Shown here in pieces: positions 9,770 through 19,276 of a stretch of DNA of 64,000 bases. The notes below the pieces were generated by a model. It saw only the letters and a program-made list of their open reading frames with translations, had not been told where the DNA came from and ran no database searches. This DNA comes from Akkermansia muciniphila. Its GTDB lineage: Bacteria > Verrucomicrobiota > Verrucomicrobiia > Limisphaerales > BJHT01. How positions within the stretch are numbered: position 1 is the stretch's first letter; each line of letters starts with the position of its first letter. The position numbers and the translations under genes are program-made. Where the stretch lies: contig CAMAUZ010000035.1 in NCBI GenBank assembly GCA_945861535.1, positions 1 through 64,000 of the forward strand, read 5' to 3'.

Positions 9770-10435
9770 ACTGAAAATCGAGCGGCGGAAGGAACACCCT
9801 TCCGGCCCGTCTGTCAAAGTGCGGGCAAAAAATGCCACCGGGTCTGGTGCGGCTTGGCCTGGACGGACGGAGTTGAAAAAAAGTTCCAAGGACAAAGCTC
9901 AAAGCTCAAGGGAAGCACCAAGGGCCAAGTTCTAGACCAGCGCGTCCGCCCCCGGAGCGCGGCTGTGTCGCCGCGACCAGCCGCAGCACGCAGCCAACCG
10001 CGCGAGGGCTTTGCGGTTGTCGTCTCCGCCACTCCCGTCGGGGCCGCTGCGGCTGATCCCGCCCGGCGCGGGACACAGCCGCGCTCCGCCCGCGCCCGGC
10101 CCCCCGGGAGCGCGGCTGTGTCGTCGCGACCAGCCGCAGCACGGACGCACCGGCATGGGCCACGCCGGTTCGGGCTGACCGCTGACCGCGGCCGCCGGTC
10201 GCGCTCCCTTCCTCCCGTCCGCTTCGTGCCGCTGGCACGACGCGGAGGCGAGGCCGGACGCGCGGATAGGGCCGAACGAAAATGTCCAAACTCCAGCGTT
10301 AGGCTCGAAGTCTCACCCATCTGACCGACGGCAATCCACACAGGCGAGATGCTAACCCTGATGCTTGGACCTTGCTCCTTCCCTTGAACTTTGAGCTTTA
10401 ATCTTTGAGCTTCTTCCCCCTCGCGCCCCCACTCC
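9770..10435. repeat. Repeat-filled gap: family-1 palindromic element plus flanking GAGCTTTGAGC-type repeats
   Basis: No gene seen. A family-1 element runs 9954-10087 (ends GGAGCGCGGCTGTGT and its complement), with a half copy from 10107. On either side, 9886-9934 (AAGCTCAAAGCTCAAGGGAA) and 10370-10415 (TTGAACTTTGAGCTTTAATC) form a loose outer inverted repeat. The same short repeat recurs at 25945-26000. Confidence 0.8.
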
Positions 10436-11365
10436 TCACCCATTTCGCGCATCCCGCACCGCCGCCAGCGCCAGCTCCACCGGCAGCTCGGCCAACCCCG
10501 TCGCGTGCTTCAGCAGCACATTCCGCCGCCCCGGTGGACGCCAGATTTCCTCCACCGTGTCGCCCCACAACAACACCGCCGGCACGCCCAGCGCCGACGC
10601 CAGATGCGAAATCCCCGAGTCGTGGCCGATGAACGTCCGGCACTGTTGCAGCAGTTGCGCCAGATGCGGCAGCGGCAGATTGAACGCCGTCCGCACGCGC
10701 TCCGCTGGCAATTGCCGCGCCAACCGCTGCACCTTGTCCCCGTCCGCCTCGCCCGCGATCAGCAGCAGCCGCGTCTCCGGCTCCGCCACCAGCAACCGCG
10801 GCAGCAACTCCGCCCACTTCGCCTCCGGCCAGTTCTTCTTTTCACTCCCGCTGCCCGGATGCGCCGCCACCCAGTCGCCGCCCGGCAACGGCTCGCCCGC
10901 GTCCGCCGGCACGCGCAACTGCGGCGCCGCGTCCGCATCGAAAATCGCCAGCCGCTCCAACGGTTTCAAAAACACCGCGCTCGCCGGGATTCGCTCCTTC
11001 TCATCCGGCCGATGCGGTCCCGCAATGAACTGCGCCTTGTTGTTCCGCCGCACATTCCCCTGAAAAAACTCATCCGGGTCATACAGGTACGAAACGATGA
11101 TGTGAAAACTGCAGAAGAACTCCGCCAACGCCGCGTCCGGCTTGCCCCCATTGATGAAAAACGACGCCAGCGCCCGCGCCTCAATCGACCGCACCTCATC
11201 CACCAGCCCGCCCGCCAGCGCCAGCCGCGCAATGTGCGGATACCCGAGCAACGCAATGTGCGTGTCCGGAAACTGCGCCCGCAACGCCGCCAACACCGGC
11301 AACGTCAGGACAAAATCCCCAATCGCCCCGCCCCGCACCACCAAGATTCGCCCACTCTTTTTCAT
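10436..11365 (-). CDS. Glycosyltransferase family 9 (heptosyltransferase-like)
   Basis: A 309-residue GT9 protein (ADP-heptose:LPS heptosyltransferase family). It opens ILVVRGGAIGDFVLTLPVL, the characteristic N-terminal motif. It has the C-terminal nucleotide-sugar site HPGSGSEKKNWPEAKWAEL and FIGHDSGISHLASALGVP, followed by LLWGDT. Such enzymes add sugars to lipid A core or other surface glycans at the inner face of the cytoplasmic membrane. Donor and acceptor cannot be told. The ATG at 11365 matches the family start; the open frame upstream is repeat DNA. It stands alone between repeat-rich gaps. Confidence 0.88.
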   Translation of the reverse strand: MKKSGRILVVRGGAIGDFVLTLPVLAALRAQFPDTHIALLGYPHIARLALAGGLVDEVRSIEARALASFFINGGKPDAALAEFFCSFHIIVSYLYDPDEFFQGNVRRNNKAQFIAGPHRPDEKERIPASAVFLKPLERLAIFDADAAPQLRVPADAGEPLPGGDWVAAHPGSGSEKKNWPEAKWAELLPRLLVAEPETRLLLIAGEADGDKVQRLARQLPAERVRTAFNLPLPHLAQLLQQCRTFIGHDSGISHLASALGVPAVLLWGDTVEEIWRPPGRRNVLLKHATGLAELPVELALAAVRDARNG

Positions 11366-12135
11366 GCGCGCAACGCTTTGCCCACGGGTGGAACGGGCGA
11401 CCCGCCCGTGCCGCCGGGCCACTGGCCCGGCGGAATGGCGGGAGACTTCCTTTTGCTCCAGCGCGCTTGGCCGAAGATCAATCGTTGTGAAAGATCGTGC
11501 CAGGAACGTTGTAATAAGCAGCACGTCCGTCTCCCTCGCCCCGTGAGGCACGAACGGGGAGAGGGCCGGGGAGAGGGGTGCCCCACACTCGCGAGCGGTC
11601 CAACTCTGCGGAGCGCCTCCTCTCCCCAACCCTCTCCTCCGTTCCGAACGGAGGAGAGGGAGCCGGAGACCCCGAGGCGGACTGGACAAGTTTTCGCAAC
11701 GACTGATCCCGCGTCACACCCATTCCGTCCGGCGAGTCGCGAGCATCCATCTAGCCCCAACGGGGCGGTGCCATACCAGCCCAGGGCATCGCCCTGGGTT
11801 GGCGTTGTAGTAGCGACAAAGCCCTGAAGGGGCGGCCCAATTCTGCGCGCGGCTCCGGCGATGGCCCGCCCCTTCAGGGCTGAATTCCCTACGGCTATCC
11901 AACCCAGGGCGTCGCTCCGCTCTGCCCTGGGCTGGTATGAGTCCGCCCCGTTGGGGCTAGACAACTGCAGTCGCCGGACGCCACGCGCTGGCAGCTCGTG
12001 CCACCCATGTTGCTGCGGACATCTGTGAAATATCCCGTCCATCCACCGCAACTCCGCTTGCGCCCCCCATCCCCATCCGTGTCCATCCGTGTCCATCCGT
12101 GGTTCTCCAATTCCCATTCCCATTTCCCCGCCGCG
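11366..12135. repeat. 770-base repeat array (families 4 and 5)
   Basis: No gene seen. The order is a GC-rich inverted repeat (11383-11450, CACGGGTGG / CCCGCCCGTG), a family-4 block (about 11515-11670, with CGGGGAGAGGG and CCTCTCC palindromes), then a family-5 element (11752-11959). The family-5 element's long inverted ends begin TAGCCCCAACGGGGCGG and enclose a second palindrome around CCTGAAGGGGCGG. Confidence 0.85.
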
Positions 12136-12675
12136 CTACAACACCGTCGCCCCCAACCCCGCCACGAACAGCCCGAACCCCAGCCGCACCGCGCTCAGCA
12201 TCCGCGTCCGCTCCACCGTCGCCGTGGACCATTCGATCAAATCCCGCAGCCGCCACGGCGACACCGTGAACCACATCCCCGCGACGATCCACCCGTACGC
12301 CCACACCACGATCACCAGCCGCCACGGCGTGTCCGACCACCGCGCCGCATCCACCAGCACCTTCGCCAGCAACAGCAACACCACCGCCAGCCCGCGCACC
12401 GCCAGAAAATCCTTCACGAAAATACACGTCGCCACCCCCAGCACCCCGAAGCCCCCCAGCATCATCGGCTTGTACGCCGCGAAGTCCGAGATCGCCTCCT
12501 GCCGCAGATTGTACAAAAACCCCGCCGTCCCCAGCAACGTCAGTACCCAGCCCCACACCAGCGACCGCGGGAACCGCCGCAACGCCGCGCCATACCGCGC
12601 CGGTTGCAACACGCCGAACAATTGCAACGCCGCAAACCCCAGCCCCAACACGATCGCCAAAGTGGAAAGTTTCAT
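12136..12675 (-). CDS. Small multi-pass membrane protein of unknown function
   Basis: A 179-residue hydrophobic protein with about six predicted membrane helices, starting at MKLSTLAIVLGLGFA. Charged loops are short (for example QPARYGAALRRFPRS). No enzymatic motif was recognised. The ATG at 12675 places the first helix at the N-terminus; an ATG at 12696 is also in frame. It is flanked on both sides by repeat-filled gaps, so gives no operon context. Confidence 0.65.
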   Translation of the reverse strand: MKLSTLAIVLGLGFAALQLFGVLQPARYGAALRRFPRSLVWGWVLTLLGTAGFLYNLRQEAISDFAAYKPMMLGGFGVLGVATCIFVKDFLAVRGLAVVLLLLAKVLVDAARWSDTPWRLVIVVWAYGWIVAGMWFTVSPWRLRDLIEWSTATVERTRMLSAVRLGFGLFVAGLGATVL

Positions 12676-13092
12676 TCGAAAAAAATATGCCGCCACCCGC
12701 TAGTCCGTATCTATGCAATGGAAACCGATAAGAGAACCACAGAGCCGCGATGAACACCGAGCGGCGGAGCCGCAACCCAAGGAGCGCGGCTGTGTCCGCC
12801 GAGGACCAGCCGCAGCGGCCCCGAAACCTCGCCGGCATCCGTGGAAATCAGCGGCGTCCCCTGACGGCCAACCTGCTGCGGCTGGTGCTCCGCGCACACA
12901 GCCGCGCTCCGGGAAAAATCCTCGCGGCGCGCGAGGATTCTGCAGAGTTGTAGTACAGAGAAAAACCAGGGCTGGCATCGGCCCCGGGAAGTCACCATTT
13001 GGTGACTCCTTGTCGGCTTGATAATTCTTTGTCTTCTCTGTGTTCATCGTGTCTCTGTGGTCGTTTAGCAGCGGCTCGCTCAACGCTCAACG
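12676..13092. repeat. Gap with a family-1 palindromic element
   Basis: The core element is 12781-12910 (130 bp, ends GGAGCGCGGCTGTGT and its complement). The surroundings are also repeated elsewhere: GAACCACAGAGCC before it, a CTCGCGGCGCGCGAGG hairpin at 12921-12936 after it, and a TCTCTGTGGTC end near 13060. No gene seen. Confidence 0.85.
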
Positions 13093-14469
13093 CTAGTTCA
13101 GATTCAAAATCGCCGGGTCGCCATACAGCGTGAACGACCCCGCCCGCGTGATCCGCACATCCAGCAACTGCCCGACATGCCGCTCCGCCCCGTCAAAAAT
13201 CACAATCTTGTTGCACGCCGTCCGCCCCTCCAGCCGCGCCGCGTTCCGATGACTCGGCCCGCTCGCCAGAATCCGCATCGTCCCGCCCACGCACGCCTGA
13301 TACTTCCGCTGCCCGATCTCGTTCACCGCCGCCAGCAGCCGCGCGTGCCGCTCCTCGATCACGTCCTCCGGCACCTGCCCCGGCAGCTCCGCCGCCGGCG
13401 TGTCTCGGCGACGCGAGTATTTGAAAACGTAGGCGTTGTCGAACTCCGTCGCCCGCACCAGCCCGAGCGTCTCCTGAAAATCCGCCTCCGTCTCCCCCGG
13501 AAAACCCACGATCAAATCCGTCGTCAACCCCATCGCCGGCCGCACCTGCCGCAGTTGCCGCACGATCTCGGCAAACCGCTCCCGCGTGTAACCCCGGTGC
13601 ATCAATTTCAAAATCCGATCACTCCCGCTCTGCACCGGAATGTGCGCGCTCGCCACCAGCTTCGGCAGCCGCCCATACGCCGCGACCAAGTCTTCCCCAT
13701 ACCCCTTCGGATGCGGCGACGTGAACCGGATGCGCTCAAGCCCCTCGATCCCCTGCACCGCCTCGAGCAGTTGCACAAAGGCCGAGCGCCCGTCCCGCAC
13801 CCCGATCTCGCGCTTGCCATAGCTCGTCACAATCTGTCCGAGCAACACGATCTCCCGCACTCCGCCCGCCACCAGTTCGCGACACTCCGCCACGATCTCC
13901 GCAATCGGCCGGCTCCGCTCCTGCCCCCGCGTGTACGGCACGATGCAAAACGTACAATATTGATTGCACCCCTGCATGATGCTCACAAACGCCGTCACCC
14001 CCTGCGCCTTTCCCGGTGACACCGCCCCGCCGCCGCCCACCGCCAGATGCTCACGGATCGTCCCCTCGCTCCCCGCCTCCTCCGCCGTGTCCACCACCTT
14101 CGTCCGCCGCCCCGCCGCGATGTCCGCCAGATACTCCGCCGCGCGATGAAACTTCTGCGTGCCCAAAACCAGATCCACCTCCGGCTGCTGCGCGATCAAC
14201 TCCGACCCGCGGCTCTGCGCCATACACCCGAGAAAACCCAGCACCACCTCGGGCCGCCGCTGCCGCACCTCCGCCGCCAGATTCGCCATCTTCCCCAGCG
14301 CCTTCTGCTCCGCCGCATCGCGCACACTGCACGTGTTCAGCAAAATCACATCCGCCGCCGCCTCCGTTGCCGCCAGCCCATACCCCTGCGCGACGAGCTG
14401 CGCGGCGACCGCTTCCGAATCGCGCTCATTCATCTGGCACCCGTACGTTTTGATAAACACCGAAGGCAT
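13093..14469 (-). CDS. miaB: tRNA-2-methylthio-N6-dimethylallyladenosine synthase MiaB
   Basis: A 458-residue methylthiotransferase. It opens with the UPF0004 domain (SVFIKTYGCQMNERDS, NTCSVRDAAEQKA, GCMAQ, supplying three cluster cysteines). The radical-SAM motif CNQYCTFC follows near residue 170 with VPYTRGQERSRP. A C-terminal TRAM domain ends LYGDPAIL. It adds the methylthio group at C2 of i6A37 in tRNA. The GQERSRP signature and overall length favour MiaB over MtaB or RimO. The frame stays open to 14895, but that upstream part translates a palindromic repeat. The ATG at 14469 gives the conserved N-terminus. Confidence 0.93.
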   Translation of the reverse strand: MPSVFIKTYGCQMNERDSEAVAAQLVAQGYGLAATEAAADVILLNTCSVRDAAEQKALGKMANLAAEVRQRRPEVVLGFLGCMAQSRGSELIAQQPEVDLVLGTQKFHRAAEYLADIAAGRRTKVVDTAEEAGSEGTIREHLAVGGGGAVSPGKAQGVTAFVSIMQGCNQYCTFCIVPYTRGQERSRPIAEIVAECRELVAGGVREIVLLGQIVTSYGKREIGVRDGRSAFVQLLEAVQGIEGLERIRFTSPHPKGYGEDLVAAYGRLPKLVASAHIPVQSGSDRILKLMHRGYTRERFAEIVRQLRQVRPAMGLTTDLIVGFPGETEADFQETLGLVRATEFDNAYVFKYSRRRDTPAAELPGQVPEDVIEERHARLLAAVNEIGQRKYQACVGGTMRILASGPSHRNAARLEGRTACNKIVIFDGAERHVGQLLDVRITRAGSFTLYGDPAILNLN

Positions 14470-15458
14470 ACCGCGTTTAAGGCGCGGCACGCTACGGCAC
14501 CCCCCTCGCGATGCAAAGAGTGAAGATGGTTTCGCACGGCGCGCGGGCGAATCCGCGCCCGCCTCCTCGTACCGCAGACTTCCAAGTCTGCTGTATCGCG
14601 GGTTTCCAAACCCGCGGACGGTCCGGTCACCCGCCGCGCCTCGGCTTGCCGGACGCGCCCCGAACAACGCAGCCCCCGCCGATTGGGAAATCGGCGACAC
14701 AGCAGGTTTGGAAACCTGCGCTACCCGGCTGCGCTCCCTTGCCCGCCTCGGCTTCGTGCCGGAGGCACGACCGCGCGCACGGCCGGGGACGAGAGAAAAT
14801 AGCCAAACTCCAGACCCAGCATTGAGTATGTGTTTAGCGCCAAAGGCGCGGCTCATACCAGCCTGGGGCAACGCCCCACGGCAGATGCCAGCCAATGAAT
14901 TCAGGGCTGAAAGCCCGTTCGATTTTTCTGCTGCAGGATAATGCTTCCCCGCGAATGGACCGCGCCTTCAGCGCTCAAATGGAAAATGGCGCGCTTCCTG
15001 GGACGGTGCCCCAGGCTGGTATAAGCCCGCGCCTTTGGCGCTAAACAGACCCGGCACTGAAGTGCCGGGCGATTTTCGGTCGTCCCTGCGCGACTGCGCC
15101 GACTCGCCCCCGATCCCGTGGGGCAGGCTTCCAGCCTGCCAGTTCGGGCGGCATCCTGCCGCCCGTTCCCCGCGGCGGGCGCGGACGGATAGCTGCCGGG
15201 CGCGGAAACACGGGGCAGAGATGCCCCGTGAACTGGCAGGCAAGGATGCCTGCCCCACACCCCTCCCCTCCTCATTATTCTGCCCCCATTATTCTGCCGG
15301 CACCTTCTTCACTCCAAAAAATTTCCGCTGCGCGGAATTTGTTCCGGCCCGAGACGCAGGACATTTCACGCTCCGGCGGCGCACGGCCCGTTCGACTCCG
15401 GCTTCGTCCCTCAGCCTCCGTCTCCCGGTCCTTGCGCCGCCTCCGCTCGTCCCTCGCC
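14470..15458. repeat. ~990-base repeat array (families 2 and 5 and others)
   Basis: No gene seen. A family-2 element spans 14569-14724 (GTACCGCAGACTTCC ... GGAAACCTGCGCTAC). A family-5 element spans 14835-15043 (ends TAGCGCCAAAGGCGCG and its complement). A further inverted repeat runs about 15118-15260 (GTGGGGCAGGCTTCC ... GGATGCCTGCCCCAC). The rest is GC-rich and unassigned. Confidence 0.85.
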
Positions 15459-18400
15459 TCACTCCTTGCCCCGCTCCGCGGAAGACTTTCGGCCTCCGGC
15501 CTCCCCGGCTGGGCTGATGGAACTGGGGCAGGGGCGGAAGCCGATGCGGTTGTTCCCGCGGTCCGGGGCGTTGCCGTAGCGGATGGCGGCCCGGGCGCGC
15601 CTGCCGCTGGAGATCCAGCTACCGCCGCGGAGCACGCGGGCCCAGCCATTTTCCGGCCCCACGGGATCGATCACCGCCTTCGCTTCATACGTACGCGGAC
15701 TATCCTGGCACCACTCCCACACGTTGCCGTGCATGTCGTACAAGCCCCACGGATTCGGCTTCTTCTGCCCCACCGCGTGCGTCCTTCCCCCACTGTTCTT
15801 GTCATACCAGCCGTAATCCTTCAGCAGCGCCTCATCGTCCCCAAAACTAAACTGCGTCGTCGTCCCCGCCCGGCACGCATACTCCCACTCCGCCTCCGTC
15901 GGCAACCGATAGCCTGCCCACGCACAGAACGCCTGCGCGTCGTACCACGACACTCCCACCACCGGCTGCAGCGGATCGTTGAACTGACTGTTGTTCCACT
16001 CACGTGGTTTCTCTGCCTGCGGATTCGCCTCCAGATATTTCTGATACTCCGCATTCGTCACCGCATATTTCGCCAGCCAGAACCCTTTGGAAATCGTCAC
16101 CCAATGCACCGGCCGCTCATTGTCGAAGTCACTCTTCGCCTGCCCCATCTCAAACTCCCCCGCCGGTATCCACACAAACGCCATCCCCGTCCGCGCATCC
16201 ACAAACCCCTTCCCACGCGCCACCGCCCGCGGCTGCGCCGCACCCGTCGCCCGCTGTAAAATCTCCCGCGCCAGCGCCACCACTTCCTTGTCCTTCGTGC
16301 CCGCAAGTTCCCGGCAAACCGCCAGCAGGTCCGGCTGATTGTGCCGCGACAACAGCCGCAAAATCTCCACCCGCCGCGCCGCGTGCTTCGTCCCCCGCAA
16401 CTCCGCCACGAACGGCTCCAGCGTCACATGCTGCGCCTCCTCCAGACATTGCTCCACCAACTCCCGCTGCGCACCAAGCGCCCCCGCTTTCAACACCGCC
16501 GTGAAAAATTCCTGCGCAAACGCCTTGGACCCCAGCGCCACCGCCATGAGCGTCGCCTCGCGCCACCAGCTCCGCCCAAACGTCTCGGCCAGCTTCGCCA
16601 CCCGCCCCTCCTGCGCCGCGTGCGCGCCCGCCAGATACTCCTGAAACGTGAGATGCAGAAACCCCGTCTGTCCGTCCCCATACGGCGCGAGAATCCCGCT
16701 CTCGTCCCGCATCCGCTCGATGAACACCGTGCCATCGCGCCCCAAACCCGCGCTCGCCGCGATGTCCACCAGCGCCTTCGTGGCCTCCGCGCCCAGCGCC
16801 GCCACGGTTTCCGTCGTGCGGTTTTCCGTCCCGTGCAGCCACCACGCCACCGACCCGAGCACGCTCTCCGCCGCCTTGGGTTCAAACGGTGCAATGCCCG
16901 CCGCCTCGCGCACCGCCTGCCGCCAGTGCTCCACCAGCACCCGCACGCACCGCGCATACAAATCCGCCCGTCGCCGCGGCAGATTGTGATTCTCATGATG
17001 CACCACGCACAGAATCGTGAGCATCAATGGATTGGCCGGCAGCTCCCGCAACCGCCCGATGCGGTAGTCCGGCTGCGCCAGAATATCGAGCAACGACTTG
17101 ATTTCCGCCGCCGCTTTCTCCGCCACCTCCGCCCCCTCGCCATGCAGCCGCCGGAACACCGCGCCATACCAGTGCTCCACGAACTCCCGCACCTGCGGCT
17201 CGGTCAGCGGCTCCACCTGAAACTGACAGAACGACGGCCCCAGATTCACCTTTCCCTGGTAGCCCTGATACCGGCTCGTCACGAGATAGAAGTCCTCCGG
17301 CCGGTCCGCCAGCGCCTGCCGAATCCACCCGCACACCCGCACCCGCGCCGCCTCGTCCACCACTTCATCAAGACCATCAAACACCCACAGCACCCGTTCG
17401 CGCGCGAGCAGGTCGTCCGCGGGATTCGCCAGCTCCGCGCGCCCGGCATTCGGGGCCGCCAGCGCGTGGCGGATGAAGTCATTCAACGTCGCGTGCTCGC
17501 GCCGCAGATCGCGCAACCGCAGAAACACCGGGAGCACATCCGAGGGCAAACCCGGCACCGCCGTCGCGGCCGCATTCAGCACGCGCCAGCAAAACTGCCG
17601 CGCCCCCGTCGTCTTCCCCGCGCCCGGATCGCCGAGCAGGATCACGCCAGAGTGCTCGCGCTTCGTCGCGTACCCGAAAATCTCCGCCAGTTCGATGTTG
17701 CCATCGCCGAATGGTCCCTCGCCGAAGTCGGCCTCCGGAGCCAGCGGTCGGTAGGGCGCGGTGTCCTCACCGCGCCGCTCCGCATCGGTGCCGTCCAGTC
17801 GGTCGGCGGCGGGCTGAGGACAGCCCGCCCTACCCGCTCCCTGAGACAGCGCACCCGGCTTCCGCCGCCCGCCGGTGACATCCATCCGCGCCATCACGTT
17901 GAGCGGCACGTACGCCTGCTCGATCGGGAACTCGATGGGAATGCCCTTGCCGATGCCGACCAACTGCAGCTTCGCCGTCGCCTTCCGCAACCGCTTCAAA
18001 TACTCACCAATCGCCGCCGAATGCCGCGGCGGCGATGCCGTTCCCTTCCCGCCGGATTTGCCTTTTGCGGCCGAACCCTTCGCGCCCACCACCACCGTCA
18101 CGCTTGTCTCCGTCTCCGCCGGACGCGGCGCCAGGCCCGCGAGAAAGCCCGCGAGGTCCGCGTGTTTTTTGCCGTAAGACACCGGAAAGATGCGCTGCTC
18201 CGGCGGGTGCGCCGCGTGCAACGCCCCGACCTCCGCCTCCAAACACAACCGATAATGCCGCGCCGTATGGTGCCGGCTCACCGCGCCCAGCCACGAGAGG
18301 AACGGCTTGAAATTCGGATCGGACAAACCCTCGCCGCACCCGACAAACACCAGGCTCTTGGTCATCGCCAGCGCCCGCACCACCGCCTGCGCATGGGTGT

Positions 18401-18983
18401 CCTGCCGCACGTCCTCATACGACCGGATGCCGAGCACGACCGACGCAGGCGTCTGCCAATGCCCGTGCAGATGCAGAATGCCGTCGCTGTCCCCGCGCAA
18501 GACGCCGGCCACATCGTCCGGGTCCTGCCACGTCACCGCGCGCCGCCCGGTGACGGTGGCGAGCAGGTCATCGTAGTTCGTCGTCGCCAGCGGAACGTCG
18601 AGCGCATCCAACCGTTCGAGCACCGTGGCGTCGCTGGCTTTTAGTTGGCCGACCGTCTCCCGCAGCCAGCGCTTGAACTCGGGACCGTCGTTGCCGCCGA
18701 GCTTCTTGGAAATTTTCTCCGCCGCCGAAACCATGTCGTCGAGATCGCCCGACAAGATTTCCCCGAGCACGCGGTCCTGCCACGCGGCATCCAGCTTTCC
18801 CGGAAACAACTTGCGACACTCCTGCACGCCCAGCCTCAGCAACCCCGGCCACGACGCCGCCGGCGCGCCCTTCGGCACCTTGGCCGAACTCGTCGCCGCG
18901 ATGGTCACGCCGGTCCCGACCACGACCAGCACCTGCTTCGCCCCGATCAATTTCCGCAAATCCTCTGTCAACGTGTCCGCCAT
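15459..18983 (-). CDS. SIR2-NACHT-FGE protein, candidate NLR-like (STAND) defence protein
   Basis: A 1,174-residue three-part protein. Residues about 15-270 are SIR2-like (VLVVVGTGVTIA, LATTNYDDLL, LHLHGHWQTP, SLVFVGCGEG). A NACHT NTPase follows, with Walker A GDPGAGKTT near 448, Walker B VLWVFDGLDE near 535 and an all-alpha arm. The end (about 925-1160) is a formylglycine-generating-enzyme/SUMF fold (WIPAGEFEMG, RLPTEAEWEYACRAG, DMHGNVWEW, RVLRGGSW, GFRPC). SIR2 domains in such proteins commonly deplete NAD; NACHT oligomerises; the FGE fold may act as a sensor. Antiphage function is inferred. A palindromic repeat is inserted in frame at 17750-17834 (residues about 384-412), in the linker before NACHT. 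Confidence 0.85.
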   Translation of the reverse strand: MADTLTEDLRKLIGAKQVLVVVGTGVTIAATSSAKVPKGAPAASWPGLLRLGVQECRKLFPGKLDAAWQDRVLGEILSGDLDDMVSAAEKISKKLGGNDGPEFKRWLRETVGQLKASDATVLERLDALDVPLATTNYDDLLATVTGRRAVTWQDPDDVAGVLRGDSDGILHLHGHWQTPASVVLGIRSYEDVRQDTHAQAVVRALAMTKSLVFVGCGEGLSDPNFKPFLSWLGAVSRHHTARHYRLCLEAEVGALHAAHPPEQRIFPVSYGKKHADLAGFLAGLAPRPAETETSVTVVVGAKGSAAKGKSGGKGTASPPRHSAAIGEYLKRLRKATAKLQLVGIGKGIPIEFPIEQAYVPLNVMARMDVTGGRRKPGALSQGAGRAGCPQPAADRLDGTDAERRGEDTAPYRPLAPEADFGEGPFGDGNIELAEIFGYATKREHSGVILLGDPGAGKTTGARQFCWRVLNAAATAVPGLPSDVLPVFLRLRDLRREHATLNDFIRHALAAPNAGRAELANPADDLLARERVLWVFDGLDEVVDEAARVRVCGWIRQALADRPEDFYLVTSRYQGYQGKVNLGPSFCQFQVEPLTEPQVREFVEHWYGAVFRRLHGEGAEVAEKAAAEIKSLLDILAQPDYRIGRLRELPANPLMLTILCVVHHENHNLPRRRADLYARCVRVLVEHWRQAVREAAGIAPFEPKAAESVLGSVAWWLHGTENRTTETVAALGAEATKALVDIAASAGLGRDGTVFIERMRDESGILAPYGDGQTGFLHLTFQEYLAGAHAAQEGRVAKLAETFGRSWWREATLMAVALGSKAFAQEFFTAVLKAGALGAQRELVEQCLEEAQHVTLEPFVAELRGTKHAARRVEILRLLSRHNQPDLLAVCRELAGTKDKEVVALAREILQRATGAAQPRAVARGKGFVDARTGMAFVWIPAGEFEMGQAKSDFDNERPVHWVTISKGFWLAKYAVTNAEYQKYLEANPQAEKPREWNNSQFNDPLQPVVGVSWYDAQAFCAWAGYRLPTEAEWEYACRAGTTTQFSFGDDEALLKDYGWYDKNSGGRTHAVGQKKPNPWGLYDMHGNVWEWCQDSPRTYEAKAVIDPVGPENGWARVLRGGSWISSGRRARAAIRYGNAPDRGNNRIGFRPCPSSISPAGEAGGRKSSAERGKE
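17750..17834. repeat. Palindromic element inside the SIR2-NACHT gene
   Basis: An 85-bp segment is bounded by GGTAGGGCG and CGCCCTACC, with a second imperfect inverted pair inside (GTCCTCACCGCGCCG against CGGCGGGCTGAGGAC). It adds about 28 residues without breaking the frame, in a linker with no recognised domain. Confidence 0.75.
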
Positions 18984-19276
18984 GATGCGCCGACGCTAAA
19001 ACGCCCGCGCCCGAAACAAAACGCCTTTCTGCGCGCGGGCGCGCCCGCACTCCGACGGAGCGCGGCTGTGTCCGCCGAGGACCAGCCGCAGCGGCCGCGA
19101 AACCGCGTCGGCACCCGTTTGAATCGGAGGCGTCCCGTGCGGCCCACCTGCTGCGGCTGGTGCTCCGCGCACACAGTCGCGCTCCGGAGAAAAATCCTCG
19201 CGGCGCGCTGGGGACAGACGCGCCCCACCCCATCAAAGTTTTGCCCGGCCGAGCGACCGGACCACAGAGCCAGGGA
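18984..19276. repeat. Family-1 palindromic element
   Basis: Core 19057-19185 (129 bp) has the same ends and inner GACCAGCCGCAGCGG / CTGCTGCGGCTGGTGCTC pair as the copies at 12781 and 35138. It is followed by the usual TCCTCGCGGCGCG tail. No gene seen. Confidence 0.88.

Noticed and set aside
5870-10324. A 1,484-codon open frame on the plus strand across the second dehydrogenase gene
   Set aside because: It is antisense to a clear secreted enzyme, is extremely Arg/His-rich with no domain, and arises from GC bias at third positions. Similar antisense frames at 1404-3719 and 47246-50095 were rejected for the same reason.
14470-14895. Long N-terminal extension of MiaB
   Set aside because: It translates a family-2 palindromic repeat; MiaB homologues begin at the conserved FIKTYGCQMN region, matching the ATG at 14469.
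15510-15640. Diversity-generating retroelement variable region
   Set aside because: The C-terminal FGE sequence has the right pattern, but all FGE proteins share it; no reverse transcriptase or template copy was found, so it is only noted as a possibility.
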